In this document: positions 1 to 8,114 of the stretch, in pieces
Layout: the number at the start of each line of letters is the position of its first letter
How positions within the stretch are numbered: position 1 is the stretch's first letter
Origin: JANWYT01 sp034432435
Lineage (GTDB): Bacteria; Chloroflexota; Anaerolineae; Aggregatilineales; Phototrophicaceae
Direction: 5' to 3'
DNA length: 35,164 bases
NCBI GenBank assembly: GCA_034432435.1
Contig: DAOUBS010000162.1
Location: forward strand, 1-35,164
Notes under the pieces: model-generated
What the model saw: the letters and a program-made list of their open reading frames with translations, nothing else
Told to the model about the DNA's origin: nothing
The model's database searches: none
Program-made: the position numbers and the translations under genes

Positions 1-615
1 AACAGCGTGTTTTTAGTGTTCTGGGCAACGCTGCTTTCAAGCGTTCTGGGGTCAGTCAATGGCTACGTACTGTCGAAATGGCGCATCCCGGGGGAAAAAA
101 TCTTCTTCCCGCTCATCATTTTTGGCATGTTTATCCCCTATCAAGCGATTTTGATCCCGCTGTTCGAGTTCATGCGCGACATCAATCTATATGGAGGCTT
201 GCCCGGACTGATCTTGATTCACGTGGTCTATGGCCTGCCGATCACAACGCTAATCTTTCGCAACTTCTACGTGGACATTCCAGACGAGATGCTCGAGTCC
301 GCAGCGATTGACGGGGCAGGTTTCTTTAACATCTACACACGGATCGTCTTCCCTTTGTCTCTGCCGGGCTTTGTGGTCGTGATTATCTGGCAATTTACCC
401 AGATTTGGAATGAATTCCTCTTTGCTGTCACTATGACCAATAACGATTCACAGCCGATCACGGTGGGGTTGGCACAGCTTGCCGGGGGGGAGGCCGTTCG
501 TTGGAACCTGCCGATGGCCGGGGCCATCGTGGCTGCGCTGCCACCGCTGCTGGTGTACATCCTACTAGGACGTTACTTCATCCGCGGGCTGCTCGCAGGG
601 TCAATTAAGGGGTAA
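1..615 (+). CDS. Carbohydrate ABC transporter permease, MalG/UgpE type (5' end missing)
   Basis: The reading frame is open from the first base and ends with TAA, so the start lies left of the window. The 204 visible residues contain about five hydrophobic segments. They include the EAA loop of binding-protein-dependent permeases (ESAAIDGAGFFNIYTRI, about residues 97-113 of the visible part), which docks on the ATPase subunit. The opening NSVFLVFWATLL matches where the family's second membrane segment starts, so roughly one quarter of the protein is missing. The family imports sugars or glycerol-3-phosphate with a binding protein, a second permease and an ATPase. None of those partners is in the window. 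It appears to be the last gene of its operon. Confidence 0.9.
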   Translation, partial: NSVFLVFWATLLSSVLGSVNGYVLSKWRIPGEKIFFPLIIFGMFIPYQAILIPLFEFMRDINLYGGLPGLILIHVVYGLPITTLIFRNFYVDIPDEMLESAAIDGAGFFNIYTRIVFPLSLPGFVVVIIWQFTQIWNEFLFAVTMTNNDSQPITVGLAQLAGGEAVRWNLPMAGAIVAALPPLLVYILLGRYFIRGLLAGSIKG

Positions 616-844
616 TGCAGACGCCCAAAAGTCAATGCCAAAGACATGGGGCAATCGTGGCAGAAGCGCCGCTTGATCAACCCTGAGCATTAACATAGAC
701 ATCGACTGCGGCTTGTCGCTCAGCTGCGGCGGCGCGGCGCTGGACGGGGCGACTTCAACGCCTGTGCTCGCGTTCTCCACTTTCACGCTGAGCGACCCCA
801 GCCATTGCGGCGACCATTCTTTGCGCAGGCGATGTCCCACAAAT

Positions 845-860
845 TACGGAGGCCTCCGTA
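845..860. promoter_or_regulatory. Palindromic operator, copy 1, upstream of the type I-B cas operon
   Basis: TACGGAGGCCTCCGTA is a perfect 16-bp palindrome. With flanks included (841-861) it matches the site at 7989-8009 in 19 of 21 positions; the only differences are the two bases left of the centre. The two copies precede the two cas operons and I found no third. The size and symmetry suit a dimeric HTH protein. The CARF-LuxR protein at 8966-9766 is the obvious candidate binder, but that link is inference. Confidence 0.75.
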
Positions 861-882
861 TGGTCAATCGAGTCAACGATGA

Positions 883-888
883 TATCTT
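883..888 (+). promoter_or_regulatory. Candidate -10 box of the type I-B cas operon
   Basis: TATCTT starts 22 bp after the palindrome. The same distance separates the second palindrome from TATGCT at 8031. If it is the -10 box, transcription would begin near 895, with the Shine-Dalgarno at 899-903, and the palindrome would be centred at -42.5. The -35 position (860-865, atggtc) does not resemble TTGACA, which fits an activator-dependent promoter. The match to TATAAT is only 4 of 6. Confidence 0.35.
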
Positions 889-909
889 GTGGGCGTTCAG
901 GAGCGAATG

Positions 910-2241
910 ATGCACTCACTAACGATGACTGGCCATGCCATCCGCGACGTCGGGCTAATGACCCTCACGGTTTTCAGCGGGCGGGCAAGCGCAGCGGATC
1001 TAACAGAAGATGACCTGCTGCAGGCAGCGAACTGGCTGCGCGATGCCTATACCACCCCGGGAATACTGCGCAACCACGTGATGGGGACTTACCTGTTGAA
1101 CGCTGGCTACAGCCAGAAGAACCCCGGCATTCGTGAGCCGTTTGTTCAACGGGTGCTCTACGGCTGGCAGATGCCCCACGAGCTGGGCACGCCATGCGTG
1201 TTCTGTGGCCATGAGGCGCTCTACCGCGCCACCCGTGAGGAGATGCCGCTGTTGAACGGGCGTGGCGTCATCAACTTCAGCCCACAGGGGCGTGCGGGGC
1301 TGCCGATCTGTGGGTGGTGCTCGCTGCTGATCCAGATGGCGCTGCTGGGCTGCTTGAAGAGCGGGGGAGGCCTGCTGATGCTCTACACTGACCACGAGCC
1401 GCTGCTGCGGCAGGTGGTGACAGACGCGCTGCGGCGCGCGCAGCAAGCGCAGACGTTGCAAGCCGGCGACAAGTGGGCAGCGCTGTCGCTGCCGCGCATC
1501 CGTTTTGTGGAGCAGATCATCCGCTGGTTGCGCAAGACCGAGCGTCCTCAAGCGACCCTCACACGAGTAGAGGGGTATTACTTCTCCAACTCAGGGGCCA
1601 GCCCTTTTGTGGAGGTCTTTCAGATCGATCGCAGCGTGCTTCAATGGGTGGATCACGTACTGCATTATCCCGATGGCGACGTGGCCGCTGCGGCTCGTCA
1701 ACTGCTGGCCGAGCCAGCCGACCCCGAAGACAAGACCGGGCAGCCTGTTTACGAAGGCCTGCTGAAGCTGCCGAACGACGCGGAACGGTTCCTGCGGCAG
1801 CATCTGATGTCATACCGCGCGCGCACCGCTGTGCACCCTACCCTTATCACTACATTTATGGAGCAGATTATGCGACTATCCTCTGAGTATATCGACCTGT
1901 TAAAACGGCTGGGCGACCGCTTCAGCCAATACTATACGATGCAGCGGCGTTTCTTCTACGAGTTCAACCGCGCGCGCGACTTTGCTGAGTTCCGCCGTGT
2001 GGTGATACGGGCTGCGGACGACTATCAACGGCGCACGCAGCAGTCCTTGATCACGATGGAGGAATTTATCGGGGCGTTTGTGCCAACTGAGGACGACGAT
2101 GTCAACTGGCGGCTCTCACGCGATTTGATCACGCTCTATCTGATGCAAACGCACGCCATCGCGCTTGAGGATGACCCGCTGATTGACAACACTGTTGCAA
2201 TGGACGATTCAGATTCAATCGAAGAAGGAGACCTATCATGA
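910..2241 (+). CDS. cst1: Type I-B Cascade large subunit Cas8 (Cst1, CXXC-CXXC family)
   Basis: The 443-residue protein carries two CxxC pairs (C96/C99 in TPCVFCGHE and C134/C137 in LPICGWCSLL). These are the hallmark of the Cas8/Cst1 large subunit of Tneap-type I-B systems, where they are thought to bind zinc. The large subunit recognises the PAM and holds the complex on target DNA. Position supports the call: it is directly followed by cas7, cas5 and cas3. An upstream in-frame GTG at 889 is open, but AGGAG at 899-903 lies inside that extension and sits 6 bases before ATG 910 (3 bases before ATG 907), so 910 is preferred. Its end overlaps cas7 as ATGA. It is the first gene of the operon, just behind the palindromic operator. 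Confidence 0.85.
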   Translation: MHSLTMTGHAIRDVGLMTLTVFSGRASAADLTEDDLLQAANWLRDAYTTPGILRNHVMGTYLLNAGYSQKNPGIREPFVQRVLYGWQMPHELGTPCVFCGHEALYRATREEMPLLNGRGVINFSPQGRAGLPICGWCSLLIQMALLGCLKSGGGLLMLYTDHEPLLRQVVTDALRRAQQAQTLQAGDKWAALSLPRIRFVEQIIRWLRKTERPQATLTRVEGYYFSNSGASPFVEVFQIDRSVLQWVDHVLHYPDGDVAAAARQLLAEPADPEDKTGQPVYEGLLKLPNDAERFLRQHLMSYRARTAVHPTLITTFMEQIMRLSSEYIDLLKRLGDRFSQYYTMQRRFFYEFNRARDFAEFRRVVIRAADDYQRRTQQSLITMEEFIGAFVPTEDDDVNWRLSRDLITLYLMQTHAIALEDDPLIDNTVAMDDSDSIEEGDLS

Positions 2242-3212
2242 GCTTCATTACCGGCTACCTCGCGCTGTACGCCCCGGCCTCAGCGCTGAACAACGGCAGA
2301 GGTGAGGACAACATCGGTCAAGTAAAGGCGATTCGTCATGGCCGTGGCGAGTATCCCTACGCTACCGCGCAGGCGCTACGTTACTGGACGCGCGAAACCG
2401 CCGCGCAGCTCATCCCGCAGTGGCAGGCCGCGCCCATCTATCGCAGCGGCGCCGGCAAACGCCAGCAGTCCTTCACCGAAGGCGACCCGATCCGCTATTG
2501 GGATGATGACCTGTTCGGCTACATGCGGGCGGAAAAAGAGGGGACGCTGACGCGCGTCGCACCGTTTCGCGTGTCAACGCTGGTGAGTGTGTCCCCCGTT
2601 GAGATCGTGCGCGACTTTGGGGTGATGGCCCGCGGCGAGGGCAACCCCGTCCTGCATGAGCACGAGTTCTACCGCGCCACCCTTGCAGGGGCCTTCTCGA
2701 TCGACCTGCGCATGGTGGGCACCTTCACATGGCAGAGCCGCACCGGCTACATGAACCTGAGCGCCAGCCAGCGCGAGCAGGCCGCCGCCCTTGGCCTTGA
2801 AGAGGTGCAGATCGGCGATCATCAGGCGCTGCGCCTGCCGATGGAACAGCGCCTCGAGCGTGTGCGGGCGCTGCTCCACACGCTGGGGCGACTGATGGGC
2901 GGCGCGAAGCAGACGCTGCACTACACCGACGTGTCGCCGGTCTTCGTGTGTATGGCCGTGCTGAAGGGCGGCAACAACCCGTTTAACTTCCTGCTCGCGC
3001 CCACGGCCACGCCCAGCATCCACGCCGGCGCGCTCGATGAAGCTCTTAGTATCTACACAGAAGACTACCTGTCAGACGTGTACGTAGGCATGCGTCAAGG
3101 GTTTGCCGACGACAGCCGTGCCTTGTTCGAATCGCGCGGGTTGACCGTGATGCACCCACGCCAAGCCTTCGACCAGCTCAGCGCTGACTTGAGGGCGGAA
3201 TGGCTGCTGTGA
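2238..3212 (+). CDS. cas7: Type I-B Cascade backbone protein Cas7 (Cst2/DevR family)
   Basis: The 324-residue protein begins with the family-typical stretch FITGYLALYAPASALNNGRGE, followed by a glycine-rich strand (IGQVKAIRHGRGEYPYATAQALRYW) seen in DevR/Cst2 Cas7 proteins. Cas7 subunits polymerise along the crRNA spacer and form the Cascade backbone. The start codon overlaps the cas8 stop (ATGA), implying translational coupling; GAAGGAG lies about 9 bases upstream (2221-2227). The gene runs into cas5 with a 13-base overlap. Length is usual for the family. Expected from context to pair with the adjacent Cas8 and Cas5. Confidence 0.87.
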   Translation: MSFITGYLALYAPASALNNGRGEDNIGQVKAIRHGRGEYPYATAQALRYWTRETAAQLIPQWQAAPIYRSGAGKRQQSFTEGDPIRYWDDDLFGYMRAEKEGTLTRVAPFRVSTLVSVSPVEIVRDFGVMARGEGNPVLHEHEFYRATLAGAFSIDLRMVGTFTWQSRTGYMNLSASQREQAAALGLEEVQIGDHQALRLPMEQRLERVRALLHTLGRLMGGAKQTLHYTDVSPVFVCMAVLKGGNNPFNFLLAPTATPSIHAGALDEALSIYTEDYLSDVYVGMRQGFADDSRALFESRGLTVMHPRQAFDQLSADLRAEWLL

Positions 3213-3856
3213 TGCAGGCGCTGCGGCTGCGCTTAGCCGGGACGATCACCTCGTTTCGGCATCCGCTCTTCCCGCACGGTCAGCAGATCACCTACCCTTG
3301 CCCGCCGCCCGCCACGCTCTACGGGCTGGTGTGCAGCGCCCTCGGCGAAGTTGTGCCGCCGGATGCCTTCCGTCTGGCCTACGAGTTCACCACCGAGGGC
3401 AAGACGACCGACTATGAGCACGTCTACTTGATCGGCGCGCCGAGCGAGGGGGTCAAATTGTCGCCTTTCGAGCGGGAATTGCTGACGCAGCCGCGCCTCA
3501 CGCTCTACCTTGATCAGCCCAGTTGGCTGCCGTATCTGCGCTCGCCGCGCTACGTGCTGACGTTGGGCCGGTCGCAAGATTTGATGACGTTGTTCGAGGC
3601 TCAGGTGGTCGAGTTAGAGCGCGCCGCGTCAGGCTACGTGCGCGATACGCTGCTGCCGCTGCCCGCTCCAACCGGTGTGCAGCAGTACACCACATGGCAG
3701 ATGCCGCGCTACGTCGATCCGCAGCGGCAGGCACAGTGGCAGCCCTACGCCTACGTCAAGACGCCCCACGTCGTGGCGGAAGACTGCTGGGTTGACCCCG
3801 CTCAGCCCCGCTGGCGCGGCCAGCCGCGCGCCATCTTGTGGATGTCGCTGGTATGA
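3200..3856 (+). CDS. cas5t: Type I-B Cascade subunit Cas5 (Cas5t)
   Basis: The 218-residue RAMP-fold protein has the Cas5 N-terminal strand (ALRLRLAGTITSFRHPLFPH) followed by the helix motif PPPATLYGLVCSALGE, typical of Cas5t. Cas5 binds the 5' handle of the crRNA at the foot of Cascade. In I-B systems the endonuclease role stays with Cas6, which here is encoded in the next operon. Two starts are possible: ATG 3200, with GAGGG 4 bases upstream, or ATG 3212, which overlaps the cas7 stop as TGATG and gives the more family-like N-terminus MQALRL. The choice changes only four residues. It overlaps cas3 as ATGA. Confidence 0.83.
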   Translation: MAAVMQALRLRLAGTITSFRHPLFPHGQQITYPCPPPATLYGLVCSALGEVVPPDAFRLAYEFTTEGKTTDYEHVYLIGAPSEGVKLSPFERELLTQPRLTLYLDQPSWLPYLRSPRYVLTLGRSQDLMTLFEAQVVELERAASGYVRDTLLPLPAPTGVQQYTTWQMPRYVDPQRQAQWQPYAYVKTPHVVAEDCWVDPAQPRWRGQPRAILWMSLV

Positions 3857-6006
3857 GCCTTGCGCACATCTTAGCGCGGCCACGAGAACCACTTACTGAT
3901 CACACGCTGGCGGTCGTCGCGCAGGTGGATCAGCTTGCACAGGTGCACGACTTCACCGTCTATCCGCATCTGCTGGCGCAGGTGCGCCTCGCGGCGTGGC
4001 TGCACGACAGCGGCAAGCTGGCGCGTGCTTTCCAGCGCAGCCTGACACGTGGCGCGCCGCGCTGGAACGGGCGGCATGAAGTGCTGTCGCTGGCGTTTCT
4101 GCCGTGGCTGAACGTGGACGCCGCGTGGCGGCTGCCGATCAGCCTCGCGGTCGTCAGCCACCATCGAGATTGGTCAGTGATCCGCGATAAGTACCCTTTC
4201 GGCAGCCAGCGCATTGCCGACTTGATCGCCGAATTGGACGCGGCGCAAGCACAGGCGTGGCACGAGTGGCTGGCCGCGCAGGGGGTGGCGCTGCGACCTT
4301 ATCAGACGCCGCAAGCCAGCAGCATCGCCGACGCGCTGGACGCGATTGAGGACCACCTCAGTGCGTTGAACGGCCTGCCGTTTGATGATCCAGCCCGTCA
4401 AGAACTGCTGCTGCTGCGCGGCTGCATCGTGCAAGCCGATCACGCCGCAGCGGGCAGCGTCGCCATCGCGTCTAAGCTGACCACCCAGCCGCTGCCCACG
4501 CGCTCAATTGTCACCACTCCCTACCCCTACCAGCAGCGCGCCGCCGCCGCAGACGGCGGGCTGCTGCTCATGGCACCTACTGGCAGCGGCAAGACCGAGG
4601 CCGGCCTCATGTGGGCGCTGCGGCAGCCGATCACGCGCCTGTTTTACCTGCTGCCCTACCGCACCAGCATGAATGCCATGCAGCGCCGCCTCGAGAAGCT
4701 CTTCCAACCAGTGGGGTTGTGGCATGGCCGCGCCCTGCACGCTGTCTACCGTCAGTTGATCGAGGAAGGGGTTGACGCTCAAGCCGCGCAGACACGCGCG
4801 CGCGACGCCCTCAACACCACACGGCTGCGGGGAGTGGCAGCTACCGTGCTCAGCCCCTACCTGCTGCTGGCGGCGCTTTATCAGCTCAAGGGGTATGAGG
4901 CCACGCTGACCGACTGCTGGCGCGCCTGTTTGATCGTCGACGAAATCCACACCTATCAGCCCGAGCGGCTGGCGATGTTGGTGTGCTTGCTGCGCTGGCT
5001 GCAGCGGCAGTTCAAAACCCGTCTGTGCATCATGAGCGCCACCCTGCCGCCGCGCTTGATCACCGAACTGACCGCCACGCTCAACCTCACCCTCGTCCAA
5101 GCCGACTCAGCCCTCTACGCCCAGTTTCAGCGCCATCGCATCCGCCTTGAGGCCGGCGACCTCGCTGATGACCTTGACGGCATCGCTGGCCACGCTCAGC
5201 GCGGCGAGCGTGTGCTGATCACAGTGAACACCGTGCGCCGCGCCGGCGCGGTAGCGCGTGCCCTCGCTGCCCGCGGCCATGACGTGCTCGTACTGCACAG
5301 CCGCTTCAACCCCCGCGACCGCTGGCTGCGCGAACAGAAGTTGCTGCACGCCCTTGCGCAGCCGCGTAGCCTGATCGTCGTCAGCACGCAGGTGATTGAG
5401 GTCAGCCTTGATGTGAGCTTCGACGTGCTCTTTAGCGACCCCGCCCCACTAGACGCGCTCGTTCAGCGGCTGGGGCGCGTCAACCGGCGGCGTGAACGAC
5501 CGCTGGCCGACGGCCACATCTATGAGCAGCCGACCGGCGCGCAGGATCGCTTCCCGATTTACGACGTGGCGCTGGTGGAGGCCACGCTGGGCGTGCTGCG
5601 CCCGCTCAACGGCCAGCCGCTGGACGAGGCCCGCTTGAGTGCTCTCATCGGTGAGGTGTACGACCAAGCTGCCAACTGGGAGCCGCGCTATCGCAAACAG
5701 CTAGCCGCGTGTGAGCGCCTGCTGGCGTTGATGCCCCCGCTGGAGTCCGCCGATCAAGGGCTGGAGCGCGCCTTCTACCAGCAGATCGACGAGGTTCCCG
5801 TGCTGCCCCTGCGGCTGGAGAAGGAGTACCACGCGCTGCACCCTGTGAACCCACTGGCCGCCAGTGAGCTGCTCGTGCCGCTGCGTTGGGGGCAGTGCAA
5901 GATGCTGGAAGGGCAGGGCCGTGCGTGGCGCAGCGAGGACGGCAGCCTGTTCTACGTCGATGCGCCCTACAGCTCGGAGTTCGGCTTGCAGCTTGAGGAG
6001 GACTAA
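3853..6006 (+). CDS. cas3: CRISPR nuclease-helicase Cas3 with fused HD domain
   Basis: The 717-residue protein is the target-degrading enzyme recruited by type I Cascade. The N-terminal HD nuclease has H17, the LHD pair H51-D52 (LHDSGK), H75 (GRHE) and H103-H104 (VVSHHRDW). The superfamily-2 helicase part has Walker A APTGSGKT (241-248), DEIH (363-366), SAT (about 395-397), the motif V region (QVIEVSLDVSFDVLFSDPAP) and motif VI (LVQRLGRVNRR). All catalytic motifs look intact, so it should be active. ATG 3853 overlaps the cas5 stop as ATGA and is preferred to the in-frame GTG at 3838. The TAA stop overlaps the cas1 start (TAATG). Cas3 enzymes nick and then processively unwind and degrade single-stranded target DNA. 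Confidence 0.93.
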   Translation: MSLAHILARPREPLTDHTLAVVAQVDQLAQVHDFTVYPHLLAQVRLAAWLHDSGKLARAFQRSLTRGAPRWNGRHEVLSLAFLPWLNVDAAWRLPISLAVVSHHRDWSVIRDKYPFGSQRIADLIAELDAAQAQAWHEWLAAQGVALRPYQTPQASSIADALDAIEDHLSALNGLPFDDPARQELLLLRGCIVQADHAAAGSVAIASKLTTQPLPTRSIVTTPYPYQQRAAAADGGLLLMAPTGSGKTEAGLMWALRQPITRLFYLLPYRTSMNAMQRRLEKLFQPVGLWHGRALHAVYRQLIEEGVDAQAAQTRARDALNTTRLRGVAATVLSPYLLLAALYQLKGYEATLTDCWRACLIVDEIHTYQPERLAMLVCLLRWLQRQFKTRLCIMSATLPPRLITELTATLNLTLVQADSALYAQFQRHRIRLEAGDLADDLDGIAGHAQRGERVLITVNTVRRAGAVARALAARGHDVLVLHSRFNPRDRWLREQKLLHALAQPRSLIVVSTQVIEVSLDVSFDVLFSDPAPLDALVQRLGRVNRRRERPLADGHIYEQPTGAQDRFPIYDVALVEATLGVLRPLNGQPLDEARLSALIGEVYDQAANWEPRYRKQLAACERLLALMPPLESADQGLERAFYQQIDEVPVLPLRLEKEYHALHPVNPLAASELLVPLRWGQCKMLEGQGRAWRSEDGSLFYVDAPYSSEFGLQLEED

Positions 6007-7031
6007 TGCCGATCGTCAAACACATCGTGGCTGACGAAATCGGCCTGTTCGTCGGCAAGTTTCAAGAGCGGCTGCGCGTCATACGCGGCGGTGAGGTCGT
6101 CCAGCAGGCCCCGTTGATGCACCTCGAAAGTGTAACCCTCGTCGGCACGGGCGTCACGATCTCAACCGATGCGATTGCCGCCTGCACCGAGCACGGCGTC
6201 CCCATTGTGCTGCTGGACGCGCTCGGCAGCGTGTCCGCTACGATCTACGCTAGCGGCCTAACTGGCACGGTGCTCACGCGGCGCGAGCAGCTTTTGGCGT
6301 ATTATGACGAGCGCGGCGTGGCGCTGGCGCGCGCCTTCACGCTCGGCAAGCTGGCTAACCAAGCCCACACCCTGCGCTACTGGGCCAACAACCGCGACGA
6401 TGCCCACCCCGACGACGCGCGCGAGCTGGCCGTGAACGCCTTCTTGATCGACGAACTGAGCCAACAAGTGGAAGCCCTGCCTGAGATGCCCCTAGAGGAG
6501 GCGCGCGCGGCGCTAATGGGCTTTGAGGGGCAGGCAGCCACCCTCTATTGGGAGGGCGCGCGCCGCCTCGCCCCGACGGAATACGGCTGGACGGGGCGCA
6601 TCGGCCGCGGCGCCACGGATCCGCTCAACAGCCTGCTAAACTACGGCTATGGCATCCTCTACGCCGAGGTGGAGCGCGCGCTGGTGCTGGCCGGGCTGGA
6701 CCCGTATGGCGGCTTCTTGCATGCTGACCGCCCCGGCAAGCCCAGCCTGACGCTCGACTTGATCGAGGAGTTCCGACAGTTGGTGGTGGATCGCGTTGTG
6801 TTCGGGCTGGCCGCGCGCCGCTACCGCGTAGAGCAGGACGAGTTCGCGCGTCTCGCGCCAGACACCCGCCGCGACTTCGCTGCCAAGATCAAACATCAGT
6901 TAGAGGGTAAGACGCGCTACGAAGGCCGCGCGCGACTGGCGGTTCGCCACATCCTCCAGTTACAGGCGCGCCACATCGCCACCGCCGTTCGGCGCGAACG
7001 CCCCTACACCCCCTTCATCCTCACAGAGTGA
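6006..7031 (+). CDS. cas1: CRISPR integrase Cas1
   Basis: The 341-residue protein is the catalytic subunit that inserts new spacers with Cas2. The expected metal ligands are visible: E174 in MGFEGQAATLYWEG, H239 in GGFLHADRPGKPSLTL, and the acidic D251/E254 in LDLIEEFR. The N-terminal beta domain (IVKHIVADEIGLFVGK) and length fit non-fused Cas1. Its start overlaps the cas3 stop (TAATG). As the only cas1 in the window, it probably serves both neighbouring systems, because the type III-B operon has none. Confidence 0.93.
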   Translation: MPIVKHIVADEIGLFVGKFQERLRVIRGGEVVQQAPLMHLESVTLVGTGVTISTDAIAACTEHGVPIVLLDALGSVSATIYASGLTGTVLTRREQLLAYYDERGVALARAFTLGKLANQAHTLRYWANNRDDAHPDDARELAVNAFLIDELSQQVEALPEMPLEEARAALMGFEGQAATLYWEGARRLAPTEYGWTGRIGRGATDPLNSLLNYGYGILYAEVERALVLAGLDPYGGFLHADRPGKPSLTLDLIEEFRQLVVDRVVFGLAARRYRVEQDEFARLAPDTRRDFAAKIKHQLEGKTRYEGRARLAVRHILQLQARHIATAVRRERPYTPFILTE

Positions 7032-7037
7032 CGCCCT

Positions 7038-7355
7038 ATGCACCTTGTCATCTTCTACGACATCCCTAGCGATAAAATTCGGCGCAAAGTGGCCAGCGCG
7101 TGCCAAGATTACGGCCTCGACCGCACCCAGTTCAGTGCGTTTGTCGGCGATTTAACCCGCGGCCAGCAGCGCGAGCTGATGACGCGCCTCAAGCGGCTCA
7201 TCGGCGACGCAGACGGCGCGCTGCTGCTCATCCCCGTGCGCCAAGACGAATGGGATAAACGCGAGGAGTTTCGCCACAATGCCCCCGGTGACCAGATCAG
7301 CACCTTCCCCAGCGCCATCGCTGACCGCGAGGAACACGATGGCAGCCTCCTCTGA
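7038..7355 (+). CDS. cas2: CRISPR adaptation protein Cas2
   Basis: The 105-residue ferredoxin-fold protein opens with the first beta strand carrying the conserved aspartate (MHLVIFYDIPSDKIRRKVA, D8), followed by the QFSAFVGDLT segment. Cas2 bridges two Cas1 dimers in the spacer-integration complex. It starts 6 bases after the cas1 stop, and its 3' end overlaps the preferred cas4 start by 17 bases. The C-terminal tail (about residues 86-105) is polar and variable, as is usual in the family. Confidence 0.9.
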   Translation: MHLVIFYDIPSDKIRRKVASACQDYGLDRTQFSAFVGDLTRGQQRELMTRLKRLIGDADGALLLIPVRQDEWDKREEFRHNAPGDQISTFPSAIADREEHDGSLL

Positions 7356-7932
7356 GCGCACGTGGCTCAACGTGACCGACTTGAAGAACTACGCGCACTG
7401 TGCGCGCATTCCGTTCTATGAGAAGTGTGTGCCGGATGTGCGCCCGCGCACTTATATGATGGACGCGGGCGCGGACGCTCACGAGCAGGAGCGCGCCCGC
7501 GCCAAGCGCCGCACCCTCTGGCAGTACGGCCTGCCAGAGGGCGAGCGCCAGTTCAACGTCCGCTTGACGAGCGAGGCGCTCGGGCTGGTCGGCGTGCTGG
7601 ATGAGCTGGTCACCGCGCCGAACGGCGTCTATCACCCCGTGGACTACAAGTTCAGCCAGCGCGCCACTGAATCGTTCGCCCTTCAGATCGCGGCCTACGC
7701 CCTGCTGATCGAGGAGACCTTCAACGCAGTCGTGCCGCAAGGCTACCTCTACTTGATCAGCGAGCGACGCTTGATCACCGTCGGCGTCACGCCTGATCTG
7801 CGCGCGCAGGTAGCCGAAGCCGTGCGAGCGGTGCGCTGGATGGTCGAACGCGAGGCGATGCCCCCGCCTACCCCGCAGCGCGCGCGCTGCCGCGCCTGTG
7901 AATGGCGGCGCTTCTGCAACGATGTGATCTAG
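7339..7932 (+). CDS. cas4: CRISPR adaptation exonuclease Cas4 (RecB-like, Fe-S)
   Basis: The 197-residue PD-(D/E)XK nuclease trims prespacers and selects the PAM end during adaptation. One cysteine of the Fe-S cluster is near the N-terminus (NYAHCARIPFYEKC) and three are at the C-terminus (RARCRACEWRRFC). Between them are the RecB-type motifs LVGVLDELV and HPVDYKFSQ, with the D...DYK active-site pattern. ATG 7339 is chosen because GAGGA lies 5 bases upstream and the protein then starts just before the first family block; the frame is open back to 7279. The gene order cas1-cas2-cas4 is unusual, since cas4 more often precedes cas1. It is the last gene of the I-B operon and is followed by a strong hairpin. 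Confidence 0.87.
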   Translation: MAASSERTWLNVTDLKNYAHCARIPFYEKCVPDVRPRTYMMDAGADAHEQERARAKRRTLWQYGLPEGERQFNVRLTSEALGLVGVLDELVTAPNGVYHPVDYKFSQRATESFALQIAAYALLIEETFNAVVPQGYLYLISERRLITVGVTPDLRAQVAEAVRAVRWMVEREAMPPPTPQRARCRACEWRRFCNDVI

Positions 7933-7938
7933 ACGCCC

Positions 7939-7969
7939 CCTGTGGGGCACAGCGTGTTGTGCCCACAGG
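7939..7969 (+). terminator. Hairpin after cas4, containing dispersed repeat family A copy 1
   Basis: CCTGTGGGGCACA (7939-7951) pairs with TGTGCCCACAGG (7958-7969), leaving one bulged G and a 6-base loop. It starts 7 bases after the cas4 stop. There is no U-tract, so rho-independent termination is uncertain. The core 7945-7964 is one of three copies of a 20-bp palindromic repeat in this window (others at 20024 and 29661). It separates the two cas operons. Confidence 0.6.
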
Positions 7970-7992
7970 CCTAGTCCCTGTTCCTGCTAAAT

Positions 7993-8008
7993 TACGGAAT
8001 CCTCCGTA
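7993..8008. promoter_or_regulatory. Palindromic operator, copy 2, upstream of the type III-B operon
   Basis: TACGGAATCCTCCGTA is an imperfect palindrome, nearly identical to the site at 845-860 (14 of 16 bases; 19 of 21 including flanks). It is 106 bases upstream of the cas6 start and directly after the cas4 hairpin. It belongs to the operon that encodes the CARF-LuxR protein, so autoregulation is the natural guess. Confidence 0.75.
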
Positions 8009-8030
8009 TAGAGTGCAACCCTGTTTCGGC

Positions 8031-8036
8031 TATGCT
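8031..8036 (+). promoter_or_regulatory. Candidate -10 box of the type III-B operon
   Basis: TATGCT begins 22 bp after the palindrome, exactly the spacing seen in front of cas8. Transcription would start near 8043, giving a leader of about 70 bases before cas6. The -35 position (8008-8013) reads atagag, unlike TTGACA. The leader is AT-rich near its end (8088-8104). The call is weak alone and gains weight only from the matching geometry at the other operon. Confidence 0.35.
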
Positions 8037-8114
8037 GAGATCACATGAATGTATAGCGGCTTTTCACAAATGACGTTATGCTCATCATTCATTAATAAAT
8101 AATTAGGCGGGGCA

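Larger units (their letters stand above)
616..906. other. Intergenic region between the sugar permease and the type I-B cas operon
   Basis: About 290 bases with no coding region I can support. Short open frames exist on both strands but show no recognisable protein. The only clear structure is the perfect 16-bp palindrome at 845-860, listed separately, which sits close to the cas8 start. I see no U-tract terminator for the permease gene. Confidence 0.6.

Noticed and set aside
889..909. GTG 889 as start of cas8
   Set aside because: The Shine-Dalgarno AGGAG at 899-903 would lie inside the gene; ATG 910 or 907 has it at the right place.
1000..1551. 183-residue open frame on the minus strand inside cas8
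   Set aside because: It is a shadow of the GC-rich cas8 gene; composition is glutamine/arginine-rich and without any recognisable motif, while the plus-strand protein is a clear Cas8.
7933..8114. Degenerate CRISPR array or leader between the two cas operons
   Set aside because: Only one hairpin and one palindrome are present; no repeated 28-40 bp unit with spacers.
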